Shown here in pieces: positions 52,589-61,714 of a stretch of DNA of 64,000 nt. Made by a program: the position numbers and the translations under genes. The DNA is from Aestuariirhabdus sp049985285 (lineage in GTDB: Bacteria > Pseudomonadota > Gammaproteobacteria > Pseudomonadales > Aestuariirhabdaceae). Below the pieces are notes generated by a model. That model saw only the letters and a list, made by a program, of their open reading frames with translations, ran no database searches and was not told the origin of the DNA. The DNA is taken from positions 310,001-374,000 of the forward strand of contig NZ_JBNIEU010000003.1 of the NCBI RefSeq assembly GCF_049985285.1. Reading direction: 5' to 3'. Position 1 is the stretch's first letter. Each line of letters opens with the position of its first letter.

Positions 52589-54223
52589 ATGACGCACTAT
52601 ATCTTCGTCACCGGTGGTGTTGTTTCTTCGTTGGGGAAGGGCATTGCCGCCGCCTCGCTTGCTGCTATTCTTGAGGCCCGTGGCCTGAAGGTCACCATGC
52701 TTAAGCTCGACCCCTACATCAACGTGGATCCTGGAACCATGAGTCCTTTTCAGCATGGAGAGGTATTTGTGACCGAGGATGGTGCCGAGACCGATCTTGA
52801 TCTGGGGCATTATGAGCGCTTTATTCGCACCACGATGCGTCAGGGTAATAATTTCACCACCGGACGTGTCTATGAGCACGTGTTGCGGAAGGAGCGCCGT
52901 GGAGACTATCTCGGCGGGACCGTGCAGGTCATTCCTCATATTACCGATGAGATCAAGCGCCGGGTTATAGCCGGTGCGGGCGACGCGGACGTAGCGCTGG
53001 TAGAGATCGGCGGCACCGTGGGTGATATCGAGTCCCAACCCTTTCTGGAGGCGGTGCGACAGCTTAAGGTCGAGCTGGGTTATAACCGCGCCATGCTGAT
53101 GCACCTGACTCTGGTGCCTTACATCGCAACGGCCGGCGAAACCAAAACCAAGCCTACCCAGCACTCGGTCAAAGAGTTGCGTTCGATAGGTTTGCAGCCC
53201 GATATTCTAGTGTGCCGTAGCGATCACCACATCGACCGTTCCTCCCGCCGAAAGATCTCCCTGTTTACCAACGTGGAGGAGCAAGCGGTTATCTCCCTTG
53301 AGGATGCCGACACCATTTATCGTATCCCCTCTATGTTGCATAACCAGGGGGTAGATTCGCTGGTGGTTAAGCGTTTCCATCTCGAATGTAACGAGGCTGA
53401 CCTGAGCGAATGGGATGCCGTACTCGACGCTGAGCTGAATCCGGAACACGAAGTGACCGTGGCTATGGTTGGCAAGTATATGGAGCTGTTGGATGCGTAC
53501 AAATCGCTGATCGAGGCGATGAAGCACGCGGGCCTCAAAGCTCGCACTAAGGTGAAGCTCAAGTACATCGACTCCGAACAGATCGAACAGGAGGGGCTCG
53601 GACTGCTGGAAGGCGCTGACGCGATCCTTGTGCCCGGTGGGTTCGGTCATCGAGGGGTCGAAGGCAAGATTCTGGCGGCGCGTTATGCCCGCGAAAACAA
53701 AGTCCCCTATTTGGGGATCTGTCTCGGCATGCAAGTGGCCGTGGTCGAGTATGCGCGCCATATGGCGGGTCTCGATGGTGCCAATAGTACCGAGTTTGGA
53801 CAAAATCTGGATCACCCGGTTATAGGTTTGATTACCGAGTGGACCACCTCCTCAGGTGATGTAGAGCAACGAGCCAAAGATTCGGATCTGGGCGGGACCA
53901 TGCGCCTGGGCAGCCAGCAGTGCAACCTGACCTCGGGCTCTCGCTCTTATGAGGCCTATGGCAGCAATGTAATTGCTGAGCGCCATCGTCACCGCTACGA
54001 AGTGAACAACAATTACGTTAAACAGCTTGAGGCTGCAGGGCTGATGATTGCCGGACGTTCGGCGGATAACTCCTTGGTGGAAATTGTGGAGGTGCCTGAT
54101 CACCCCTGGTACGTAGCGTGTCAGTTCCATCCTGAATTTACCTCAACTCCTCGCGATGGACACCCTCTATTCACCGGTTTTGTGAAGGCTGCGTTGGCTC
54201 AGCAGAAGGATGCTCAAGCATGA
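52589..54223 (+). CDS. pyrG: CTP synthase
   Basis: Amidates UTP to CTP. N-terminal synthetase domain (YIFVTGGVVSSLGKGIAAASL, LKLDPYINVDPGTM) and C-terminal class I glutaminase with GICLGMQ catalytic Cys and HPEF His/Glu. 544 residues from ATG 52589. ATGA overlap with kdsA. Confidence 0.98.
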   Translation: MTHYIFVTGGVVSSLGKGIAAASLAAILEARGLKVTMLKLDPYINVDPGTMSPFQHGEVFVTEDGAETDLDLGHYERFIRTTMRQGNNFTTGRVYEHVLRKERRGDYLGGTVQVIPHITDEIKRRVIAGAGDADVALVEIGGTVGDIESQPFLEAVRQLKVELGYNRAMLMHLTLVPYIATAGETKTKPTQHSVKELRSIGLQPDILVCRSDHHIDRSSRRKISLFTNVEEQAVISLEDADTIYRIPSMLHNQGVDSLVVKRFHLECNEADLSEWDAVLDAELNPEHEVTVAMVGKYMELLDAYKSLIEAMKHAGLKARTKVKLKYIDSEQIEQEGLGLLEGADAILVPGGFGHRGVEGKILAARYARENKVPYLGICLGMQVAVVEYARHMAGLDGANSTEFGQNLDHPVIGLITEWTTSSGDVEQRAKDSDLGGTMRLGSQQCNLTSGSRSYEAYGSNVIAERHRHRYEVNNNYVKQLEAAGLMIAGRSADNSLVEIVEVPDHPWYVACQFHPEFTSTPRDGHPLFTGFVKAALAQQKDAQA

Positions 54224-55077
54224 GTCGGTCCGTTGCGCAAAAAGTAATTCGTGTCGGAGATATCCAGATCTCCAACGAGCTGCCCTTTGCCTTGCTAGGC
54301 GGCATGAACGTACTCGAGTCTCGTGATCTTGCGATGCAGGTGGCGGAAGCTTACGTGGAAGTGACCGGCAAGTTGGGCATTCCTTATGTGTTCAAGGCCT
54401 CTTTTGACAAGGCTAATCGCTCTTCGATTAACTCCTATCGAGGACCTGGGCTGGAGGAGGGCTTGAAGATCTTGCAGGAGATCAAGCAGCAGTTCTCCGT
54501 GCCGGTCATCACCGATGTGCATGAACCCGCACAGTGCCAGGCGGCGGCCGAGGTTGCCGATATTATTCAGTTGCCGGCGTTTTTGTCGCGTCAGACCGAC
54601 CTGGTGATGGCGATGGCGAAGACCGATGCGGTTATTAATATCAAGAAGGCCCAGTTCCTTGCCCCTCGTGAAATGCAGCATATTCTCACTAAGTGCGAAG
54701 AGGCGGGTAATGATCGCCTGATGCTATGTGAGCGCGGCAGTAGTTTCGGTTATAACAATCTCGTCGTCGATATGCTTGGTTTCGGCCTGATGAAAACCTT
54801 TGGTTACCCGGTGGTGTTCGACGTGACGCACTCGTTACAGATGCCGGGAGGCCGCAGCGATAGCGCTGGAGGTCGTCGAGCCCAGGTAGCCGAGCTGGGA
54901 CGCGCCGGCATGAGTCAGGGGCTGGCAGGATTGTTTCTTGAAGCCCACCCTGACCCCTCGCAAGCCAAGTGCGATGGTCCCTGTGCACTGCGGCTTGACC
55001 AGCTCGAACCCTTCCTTAAGCAAATGAAAGTGATCGATGAGGCGACCAAGAGTCTCGACCCGATCATTAACGATTAA
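54220..55077 (+). CDS. kdsA: 3-deoxy-8-phosphooctulonate synthase
   Basis: Condenses PEP and arabinose 5-phosphate to KDO-8-P for LPS. 285 residues; LGGMNVLESRDLAMQVAEAY start, FKASFDKANRSS, DVHEPAQC, RGSSFGYNNLVVDM and FDVTHSLQMPGGRS. Coupled to pyrG, 33 bp before eno. Confidence 0.97.
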   Translation: MSRSVAQKVIRVGDIQISNELPFALLGGMNVLESRDLAMQVAEAYVEVTGKLGIPYVFKASFDKANRSSINSYRGPGLEEGLKILQEIKQQFSVPVITDVHEPAQCQAAAEVADIIQLPAFLSRQTDLVMAMAKTDAVINIKKAQFLAPREMQHILTKCEEAGNDRLMLCERGSSFGYNNLVVDMLGFGLMKTFGYPVVFDVTHSLQMPGGRSDSAGGRRAQVAELGRAGMSQGLAGLFLEAHPDPSQAKCDGPCALRLDQLEPFLKQMKVIDEATKSLDPIIND

Positions 55078-55110
55078 CGAATAGTCTGTTTTTACTGGAG
55101 AGATCAAAAG

Positions 55111-56400
55111 ATGGCAGAGATTGTCGATATCAAGGCTCGTGAAATTCTCGATTCTCGGGGCAACCCCACCGTAGAAGCTGATGTTGTGCTTGCTTCTGGC
55201 ACCGTTGGCCGGGCTTGCGCCCCTTCCGGAGCCTCTACTGGTTCCCGTGAAGCGCTGGAATTACGCGACGGCGACAAGTCTCGCTACCTGGGTAAGGGTG
55301 TTCGCAAGGCCGTCGAAGGTATCAATACTCGCATTCGCGAGCGACTGCTGGGTATGGATGCTGCCGCCCAGCGTGAACTCGACACCGCGATGATCGAGCT
55401 GGATGGTACCGAAAATAAAGAGGTGTTGGGTGCTAACGCCATTCTTGCGGTATCCCTGGCTGCTGCCAAAGCTGCCGCGCAGGAGAAGGGCATTCCCCTG
55501 TACCAACACATTGCGGACATTAATGGCACACCGGGCCAATACAGCATGCCGGTACCTATGATGAACATTATCAATGGTGGCGAGCACGCTGATAATAACG
55601 TGGACATTCAGGAGTTCATGATTCAGCCGGTGAAAGTCGATAGTTTTGCCGAAGCGCTGCGTGTGGGTGCCGAGATCTTCCATAGCCTGAAAAAAGTTTT
55701 GCAGCAGCGTGGGCTCAACACAGCCGTAGGCGATGAAGGCGGATTTGCACCTAACCTGCCATCGAATGAGGCTGCGTTAGAGGTTATCTCCGAGGCGGTT
55801 AGTGCTGCAGGTTACGTGCTGGGTGAAGACGTTACCCTGGCTCTTGATTGTGCGTCTTCCGAGTTTTACAAGGATGGGAATTACGATCTGGCAGGTGAGG
55901 GCAAGGTGTTCGACGCTAGTGGCTTTGCCGACTATCTGGCGGGCTTGACCGAGCGTTTCCCAATCATCTCTATCGAAGATGGTATGGATGAATCCGATTG
56001 GGCTGGCTGGAAGGTGTTGACCGACAAAATCGGTAGTAAAGTGCAGCTGGTTGGCGATGACCTGTTTGTAACGAATACTCGTATTCTTAAGCGCGGAGTT
56101 GAAGAGGGAGTCGGAAACTCGATTCTGATTAAATTCAACCAGATCGGTACTCTGTCTGAAACCCTGGACGCTATCGCTATGGCCAAACAGGGTGGTTTTA
56201 CCGCGGTGATCTCTCATCGTAGTGGTGAAACTGAGGATGCCACAATCGCTGACCTGGCCGTGGGTACCGCAGCGGGCCAGATTAAAACCGGTTCGCTGTG
56301 CCGCTCCGACCGTGTTGCCAAGTATAACCAGTTGTTGCGCATCGAAGAGGAGCTTGATGGTATGGCTCCCTACCGTGGAATCGCTGAATTTAAAGCGTAA
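55111..56400 (+). CDS. eno: enolase
   Basis: 2-phosphoglycerate dehydratase and degradosome component. 429 residues; AREILDSRGNPTVE, MPVPMMNIINGGEHADN, GDEGGFAPNL, SIEDGMDESDW, GDDLFVTN and the VISHRSGETED loop with the catalytic Lys upstream (LIKFNQIGTL). GGAGAG precedes the ATG. Confidence 0.98.
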   Translation: MAEIVDIKAREILDSRGNPTVEADVVLASGTVGRACAPSGASTGSREALELRDGDKSRYLGKGVRKAVEGINTRIRERLLGMDAAAQRELDTAMIELDGTENKEVLGANAILAVSLAAAKAAAQEKGIPLYQHIADINGTPGQYSMPVPMMNIINGGEHADNNVDIQEFMIQPVKVDSFAEALRVGAEIFHSLKKVLQQRGLNTAVGDEGGFAPNLPSNEAALEVISEAVSAAGYVLGEDVTLALDCASSEFYKDGNYDLAGEGKVFDASGFADYLAGLTERFPIISIEDGMDESDWAGWKVLTDKIGSKVQLVGDDLFVTNTRILKRGVEEGVGNSILIKFNQIGTLSETLDAIAMAKQGGFTAVISHRSGETEDATIADLAVGTAAGQIKTGSLCRSDRVAKYNQLLRIEEELDGMAPYRGIAEFKA

Positions 56401-56420
56401 AGCATACCGTTGAGCATAGA

Positions 56421-56447
56421 AAAAGGGATCGAATCGATCCCTTTTTT
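56421..56447 (+). terminator. rho-independent terminator of eno
   Basis: AAAAGGGATCGA faces TCGATCCCTTTTTT; the apical bases must stay open, leaving a stem of about 10 bp with A and T tracts. Confidence 0.88.
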
Positions 56448-56535
56448 GTGCCCGGATCATTACCCTCCGGGACACAGGGGGTGGTATGCTCATCTCTTAA
56501 TTTGACCGGTAGAGGGAGTCTATCGGTATTACTTT

Positions 56536-56832
56536 ATGGCTATTGTTGTGAGATTCCCCGTAAAAGTTGTTATTGCACTCCTCACCCTGATGTTGCTATC
56601 GCTGCAGTATCGCCTCTGGTTTGGCGAAAGCAGTCTTAGTCAGTTGCGGGAGACCGATGCTCAGATTGAGAAACAGCGGCTTGAGAATCAGCGTCTTGAG
56701 CAGCGAAACCGCGTGCTTGAGGCCGAGGTTGTAGAGCTGCAACGGGGACTGGATACTCTTGAAGAGCGTGCCCGCAGTGATTTGGGTATGGTGAAAGAGG
56801 GTGAGCAGTTTTACCTGACACCTATCGAATAG
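56536..56832 (+). CDS. ftsB: cell division protein FtsB
   Basis: Divisome linker of FtsQ-FtsL-FtsB. 98 residues: short cytoplasmic start, one membrane helix (about 8-25), the LQYRLWFGESSL signature, then a coiled coil (35-72, ETDAQIEKQRLENQRLEQRN) and a C-terminal ERARSDLGMVKEGEQFY segment. Between eno and ispD as in Pseudomonas and E. coli. Confidence 0.95.
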   Translation: MAIVVRFPVKVVIALLTLMLLSLQYRLWFGESSLSQLRETDAQIEKQRLENQRLEQRNRVLEAEVVELQRGLDTLEERARSDLGMVKEGEQFYLTPIE

Positions 56833-56850
56833 CGAGTTGGCTTGAATCAA

Positions 56851-57597
56851 ATGACAGCGATGCCCCCCTCCTCCCCCGACGAACCCCTGCAACCCCAGCG
56901 TTTTTTTGCCGTTGTTCCCGCTGCCGGTGTCGGCAAACGCATGGGAGCCGACCGCCCCAAGCAGTATCTTGTTTTGCGGGGAAGGACGTTGATCGAACAT
57001 ACCCTCGAGCGGCTATGTGGTTTTACGCCGATCGAGCGAGTTATCGTAGCGCTGGCCGCAGAAGACCCTTACCGGGAGGGCATCGCCATCCTCAACAGTT
57101 CTAGGGTTTTGTGCTGTGAGGGCGGTGCCGAACGTTGTCATACGGTGCACAGTGCCTTGAACTCCCTGGCTGGTATAGCCGCCGACTCCGACTGGGTATT
57201 GGTTCACGATGTGGCTCGGCCCTGTGTGCGTGTTGAAGACCTGCAGCGACTGCTAGACCGGCTGCAGGGGCACCCGGTAGGAGGGCTATTGGGCGTGCCT
57301 GTGTGGGATACCATGAAACGGACCGCCAGTGATGACCAGGTTATTGGAACTGTAGACAGGCAACATCTGTGGCGTGCCTACACACCACAGATGTTTCGAT
57401 ATGGGGTGCTGCGAGATGCATTGAGTGCCGTGCTGGCGCGTGGTGAGTTGGTGACCGATGAGGCTGCGGCTATTGAGGCTGCCGGTTTGAAGCCCTTGTT
57501 GGTTGAAGGCGCACAGGACAATATCAAGGTGACCCGCCCCGAAGATCTGGCACTGGCAGAATTTTATATGGCCCAGCAAGAAGCCGGGCAGTCCTAG
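56851..57597 (+). CDS. ispD: 2-C-methyl-D-erythritol 4-phosphate cytidylyltransferase
   Basis: MEP pathway step 3. FFAVVPAAGVGKRMGADRPKQYL nucleotide-binding start, then VHDVARPCV and GAQDNIKVTRPEDLALAE. 248 residues from ATG 56851; a TTG at 56842 is an alternative and neither has a clear ribosome-binding site. Ends 9 bp before ispF. Confidence 0.95.
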   Translation: MTAMPPSSPDEPLQPQRFFAVVPAAGVGKRMGADRPKQYLVLRGRTLIEHTLERLCGFTPIERVIVALAAEDPYREGIAILNSSRVLCCEGGAERCHTVHSALNSLAGIAADSDWVLVHDVARPCVRVEDLQRLLDRLQGHPVGGLLGVPVWDTMKRTASDDQVIGTVDRQHLWRAYTPQMFRYGVLRDALSAVLARGELVTDEAAAIEAAGLKPLLVEGAQDNIKVTRPEDLALAEFYMAQQEAGQS

Positions 57598-57606
57598 GAG
57601 ACGAAT

Positions 57607-58086
57607 GTGAGAATTGGCCATGGCTTTGACGTGCATCGATTCGGTGAAGGGGACCACCTGATGATAGGTGGTGTGCGGATACCCTATAGCAGGGGGGTGA
57701 TGGCTCACTCCGATGGTGATGTATTGATCCACGCTCTCTGTGATGCATTGCTGGGTGCAGCAGCGCTGGGAGATATAGGCAAGCACTTTCCCGATACCGA
57801 CAGTGCTTGGGCCGGCGCCGATAGTCGTGATCTTTTGCGCAGGGTGATGGAGTTGCTGGCCGATAAAGGCTTCGCGTTGGGTAATGCGGATATGACCCTG
57901 GTGGCCGAAGCACCGAAAATGGCACCTCATATTCAAGCAATGGGTGAGTGCCTTGCCAGTGATATGGGGGTTTCGCTAAACGACGTTAATATCAAGGCCA
58001 CGACTACCGAAAAATTAGGTTATACGGGCCGCGGCGAAGGCATCGCAGCTCACGCAGTGGTGCTATTGCAGAGGGCTGAGTCGTGA
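57607..58086 (+). CDS. ispF: 2-C-methyl-D-erythritol 2,4-cyclodiphosphate synthase
   Basis: MEP pathway step 5. 159 residues; zinc ligands in RIGHGFDVHRF (Asp8, His10) and the His of MAHSDGDVLIHA, plus the KATTTEKLGYTGRGEGIAAHAV motif. GTG start with AGGAG seven bases upstream. Confidence 0.97.
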   Translation: MRIGHGFDVHRFGEGDHLMIGGVRIPYSRGVMAHSDGDVLIHALCDALLGAAALGDIGKHFPDTDSAWAGADSRDLLRRVMELLADKGFALGNADMTLVAEAPKMAPHIQAMGECLASDMGVSLNDVNIKATTTEKLGYTGRGEGIAAHAVVLLQRAES

Positions 58087-59135
58087 GCGGTACCGGTCAG
58101 GATGAGATCGCGGTTGCCGTAAAGATGAGTTGGCCCCGTGCGTACGGGGGGACGGTGGCCCGTGCTCAGTTTAAACAGGAGCCGGCAGACTTTATTGTTG
58201 AGGAGCAGTTGGGGTTTGAACCCGAGGGTGAGGGGGAGCACCTGTTTTTGCAAATCCAGAAACAGGGGCACAATACCGAATGGCTGGCCCGCCAGCTCGC
58301 GAAGTGGTGCGAGGTACCTCCCCGTGATGTCTCTTTTTCAGGGCTCAAGGATCGTCAGGCGATTACCACTCAGTGGTTCGGTGTGCAGTTGCCGGGTCGC
58401 CCCGACCCTGACCTTTCCGCTTACGAGGAGGATGGACTGCGAATCCTTCAGGCTCGGCGGCACCCGCGTAAGCTGCGTCGTGGTGTGCACCGGGGAAATC
58501 GCTTCAAGATTCGGCTGCGAAACTTCAACGGCGATCGTGAGTTGGCGGAGAAGCGTTTACAGCAGATAGCGCTACAGGGTTTTCCCAACTACTTTGGCGA
58601 GCAGCGTTTTGGCTTCGATGGCGGCAACGTGGAGGAGGCGCTGCGCCTGTTTCGAGGCGAGATAAAAGTGCGCAACCGTTCGCGTCGCTCCATCTACCTG
58701 TCGGCGGCACGTTCATGGTTGTTTAATGAGGTATTAGGGACGCGCATCCAGCAGCAGAGCTGGAACCAGTATCGTGAGGGCGATGTGCCTGGTTTTTTTG
58801 GTAACCAGAGTCTGGTGCGGGCGGATCGAATTGACAGCGAGCTACTGTCCAGGTTCGCACAGTTGGAGCTCTGTGCAACCGGTCCCCTTTGGGGGCGAGG
58901 AGAGCTCTCTACCCAGGGCGAAGTGGCAACTATGGAGGCGCGTTTGGCTGCCCTGCAGCCACAACTGTGCGCCGGCCTTGAGGCAGCAGGGATGAAGCAG
59001 GAGCGTCGTCGCCTGGTTGCGTTGGCTGCATCGCTGCAGTGGGATTTTGAAGGGGATGATCTGTTGCTCGGCTTTGAGCTGGCCAGCGGCGGTTACGCAA
59101 CGGCGCTACTGCGCGAATTAGTCGATACGGAGTAA
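58083..59135 (+). CDS. truD: tRNA pseudouridine(13) synthase TruD
   Basis: Makes pseudouridine 13 in tRNA-Glu. 350 residues; FSGLKDRQAITTQWF carries the catalytic Asp, NYFGEQRFGFDGGNVE is the second signature, and the TruD insertion domain lies between. GTG start overlaps the ispF stop (GTGA); ATG 58125 is a shorter alternative. Confidence 0.94.
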   Translation: MSGTGQDEIAVAVKMSWPRAYGGTVARAQFKQEPADFIVEEQLGFEPEGEGEHLFLQIQKQGHNTEWLARQLAKWCEVPPRDVSFSGLKDRQAITTQWFGVQLPGRPDPDLSAYEEDGLRILQARRHPRKLRRGVHRGNRFKIRLRNFNGDRELAEKRLQQIALQGFPNYFGEQRFGFDGGNVEEALRLFRGEIKVRNRSRRSIYLSAARSWLFNEVLGTRIQQQSWNQYREGDVPGFFGNQSLVRADRIDSELLSRFAQLELCATGPLWGRGELSTQGEVATMEARLAALQPQLCAGLEAAGMKQERRRLVALAASLQWDFEGDDLLLGFELASGGYATALLRELVDTE

Positions 59136-59145
59136 GCGGCGACGA

Positions 59146-59895
59146 ATGTTAATTTTATTGTCGAATGATGATGGTGTGTTTGCCCCCGGACTTAAGGCAT
59201 TGCACGCCTGTGTAAGTGCAGACCATGAGTGCGTGGTGGTGGCACCCGACCGGGACCGTAGTGGCGCGAGTAGCTCTTTGACCCTCGATCGGCCGCTGCG
59301 CTGGGCCGAACAGGACAACGGTTTTACCAGTATTAATGGCACCCCCACCGATTGCGTTCATCTGGCGCTCAACGGTCTTCTGGATGAGTCCCCGGAGATG
59401 GTGATGTCGGGTATCAATCTGGGGGCAAACCTGGGTGACGACGTACTTTATTCTGGAACGGTCGCTGCGGCATTGGAGGGGCGGTTTCTCTCGCGTCCGG
59501 CACTGGCGCTGTCGCTCTGTTCGCGCTCGACGGTGCATCTGTCGACAGCGCAGCACGTTATCAGCGAGATGATGAAAAATATTGAGCAGCTGGTGCTGCC
59601 TTCGCGTAGCATCCTCAATATTAACATTCCGGATCTGCCGCTAAATCAGCTCAAGGGGATGCTGTTGACCCGACTCGGACATCGAGCTCGGGCGGCACGG
59701 CCGGTACGGGTCACCGACCCGCGAGGTAACGAGGGTTACTGGATATCGGTGGTCGGAAAGGGCGAAGATGCGGGCGAAGGTACCGATTTTCACGCGGTTA
59801 AGGCGGGGTATGTGTCGGTGACCCCCTTACGAATAGATAAAACACATTATGATGCGTTCTCCGATGTGGAGAATTGGTTGGGAGATATGCAATGA
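59146..59895 (+). CDS. surE: 5'/3'-nucleotidase SurE
   Basis: Stationary-phase phosphatase on nucleoside monophosphates. 249 residues; LLSNDDGVFAPG with metal-binding Asp8-Asp9, DRDRSGASSSLT and SGINLGANLGDDVLYSGTVAAA. Overlaps pcm by 4 bp. Confidence 0.97.
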   Translation: MLILLSNDDGVFAPGLKALHACVSADHECVVVAPDRDRSGASSSLTLDRPLRWAEQDNGFTSINGTPTDCVHLALNGLLDESPEMVMSGINLGANLGDDVLYSGTVAAALEGRFLSRPALALSLCSRSTVHLSTAQHVISEMMKNIEQLVLPSRSILNINIPDLPLNQLKGMLLTRLGHRARAARPVRVTDPRGNEGYWISVVGKGEDAGEGTDFHAVKAGYVSVTPLRIDKTHYDAFSDVENWLGDMQ

Positions 59896-60557
59896 ATGAC
59901 GTGGACCTGCGGGGGATCGGAATGACCTCCCAGCGCACACGGGACCGGCTGATCCAGCGGTTACGGGACGAAGGGATTCACAGTACAGCGGTACTGGATG
60001 TGATTCGTAATATTCCGCGCCATATTTTTGTGGATGAAGCGCTGTCCCATCGAGCGTACGAGGATACCGCGCTCCCGATTGGTTATGGCCAGACCCTGTC
60101 TCAACCCTATATCGTTGCTCGCATGACCGAACTCTTGCTCGCCGATGGTCCATGCCCGCGAGTATTGGAGATCGGTACAGGGTCGGGCTATCAAACCTGC
60201 GTGTTAGCGCAGATGGTGGAGCAGTTGTTCAGTGTTGAGCGTATTCGTCCGCTACAGGATAAAGCACGCCAGCGGCTGCGTACTTTGAAGCTGCACAACG
60301 TCCAGTTAAAGCACGCGGATGGAGGTATGGGATGGCCGGAGCAGGGACCCTTTGATGGTATTTTGGTAACAGCGGCTCCAGAATCGGTGCCGCAGGAGCT
60401 GATTGAACAGCTAGCTATTGGGGGGCGGCTGGTTATTCCCGTTGGCGGCGGCGAGCAGCAAGAGCTGCTGCTGATCCAGAAAAACGAAGAGGGCGTTAGC
60501 GTCGAAAAGGTCGAACCCGTTCGCTTTGTTCCACTACTCGCTGGCGCAATCCGCTAG
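59892..60557 (+). CDS. pcm: protein-L-isoaspartate O-methyltransferase
   Basis: Repairs isoaspartyl residues in aged proteins. 221 residues from ATG 59892; VDEALSHRAYEDTALPIGYGQTLSQPYIVA (parts), VLEIGTGSGYQTCVLA SAM motif and PFDGILVTAAPE. The longer frame from 59874 lies inside surE. Confidence 0.97.
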   Translation: MNDVDLRGIGMTSQRTRDRLIQRLRDEGIHSTAVLDVIRNIPRHIFVDEALSHRAYEDTALPIGYGQTLSQPYIVARMTELLLADGPCPRVLEIGTGSGYQTCVLAQMVEQLFSVERIRPLQDKARQRLRTLKLHNVQLKHADGGMGWPEQGPFDGILVTAAPESVPQELIEQLAIGGRLVIPVGGGEQQELLLIQKNEEGVSVEKVEPVRFVPLLAGAIR

Positions 60558-60578
60558 AACGCAGGAATTAGATCATCA

Positions 60579-61517
60579 ATGGATAGTTGGCAACAAAGAC
60601 TCTCACTCTTCGCCAAGGGTATGACAATGGGGGCGGCGGATGTGGTGCCCGGAGTCTCCGGTGGCACTATGGCACTGATTACCGGGGTGTACGATCGCCT
60701 GCTCGAAGGCTTGAGCCGTATCGATGGCCAGGCGATAGGGTTATTGGGCAGGGGGCAGATCGCAGAGCTTTGGCGTTATGTGGATGGCACCTTCCTGCTC
60801 ACCCTGTTTAGTGGAGTGTTGCTGAGTATTCTCTCCCTGGCGCGCCTCATCACACACCTGTTACAGGCGTACCCTGTATTGGTCTGGTCTTTCTTTTTCG
60901 GCCTGATTTTGGTGTCGGCATTTTATGTGGGTCGCAGTCTTGATCGATGGACACCTGCGGCATGGGGAATGCTGCTGCTGGGTGCAGTGGTGGCCTGGGT
61001 TATTACCGTTGCCCACCCATTACAGCTACAAGCGGATCTGCCGACGTTGTTTATGGCAGGGGCAATTGCGGTCTGTGCGATGATACTGCCCGGCATATCG
61101 GGCAGCTTTATCTTGCTGTTGATGGGGCTCTATGGGCCGGTAATGTCGGCGATCAAGGGCTTTGACTTTACCGTTTTGGCGACCGTTGCCGGGGGCTGCG
61201 TGGTTGGCCTATTGAGCTTTTCGAGGGTATTGAACTGGCTGCTACACCATTATCATAGAGCTACGATGGCGTTTCTTTGTGGTTTGATGTTGGGGTCGTT
61301 AAATAAAGTGTGGCCCTGGAAGGAGACGCTGAGTGTACGAATAAACAGTGCCGGGGAGACGGTTCCGCTGTTGCAGCGTAATCTCCTGCCGGGTCAGTAC
61401 GAGGTAACGCTCGGGGAAAGCGGCTATGTGTTTGAATCGGTAGGACTGATGCTCTTTGCGGTGGTGCTGGTGCTGGCCATAACTCGGCTGGCGGGGAGTT
61501 CGAAAACAGCGCATTGA
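60579..61517 (+). CDS. DUF368 membrane protein, PopT-type undecaprenyl phosphate translocase
   Basis: 312 residues, about 8 membrane helices, with two copies of a G-rich re-entrant motif: ADVVPGVSGGTMALITGVY near the N-terminus and MILPGISGSFILLLMGLY in the second half, typical of DUF368. Members of this family (PopT) have been shown to return undecaprenyl phosphate across the cytoplasmic membrane. It sits between pcm and nlpD, where many relatives have nothing, and in the same window as uppS. Activity here is inferred from family. Confidence 0.9.
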   Translation: MDSWQQRLSLFAKGMTMGAADVVPGVSGGTMALITGVYDRLLEGLSRIDGQAIGLLGRGQIAELWRYVDGTFLLTLFSGVLLSILSLARLITHLLQAYPVLVWSFFFGLILVSAFYVGRSLDRWTPAAWGMLLLGAVVAWVITVAHPLQLQADLPTLFMAGAIAVCAMILPGISGSFILLLMGLYGPVMSAIKGFDFTVLATVAGGCVVGLLSFSRVLNWLLHHYHRATMAFLCGLMLGSLNKVWPWKETLSVRINSAGETVPLLQRNLLPGQYEVTLGESGYVFESVGLMLFAVVLVLAITRLAGSSKTAH

Positions 61518-61567
61518 GTCAATTTGACCCACTATTCAATGGTGGTAACTTAATAAGGCGATGACTT

Positions 61568-61581
61568 TTGATTTCGATCAA
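61568..61581. promoter_or_regulatory. exact FNR/Anr box upstream of nlpD-rpoS
   Basis: TTGAT-TTCG-ATCAA, full match to the consensus. Class II spacing would place the start site near 61616, with TAGACT at 61600-61605 as a possible -10. Lies 134 bp before the nlpD ATG. Confidence 0.55.
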
Positions 61582-61714
61582 AGAGATACAGATTTTTTTT
61601 AGACTTATTTTTCCCCCTTTTTTGCCTTATATGTAAAAAAGGAATAAAAAAGACGTTGAGGCGTCCTTCGACCATAAGCGGGAATACGCGTTGACCGGGA
61701 TTCACACACAGGCC

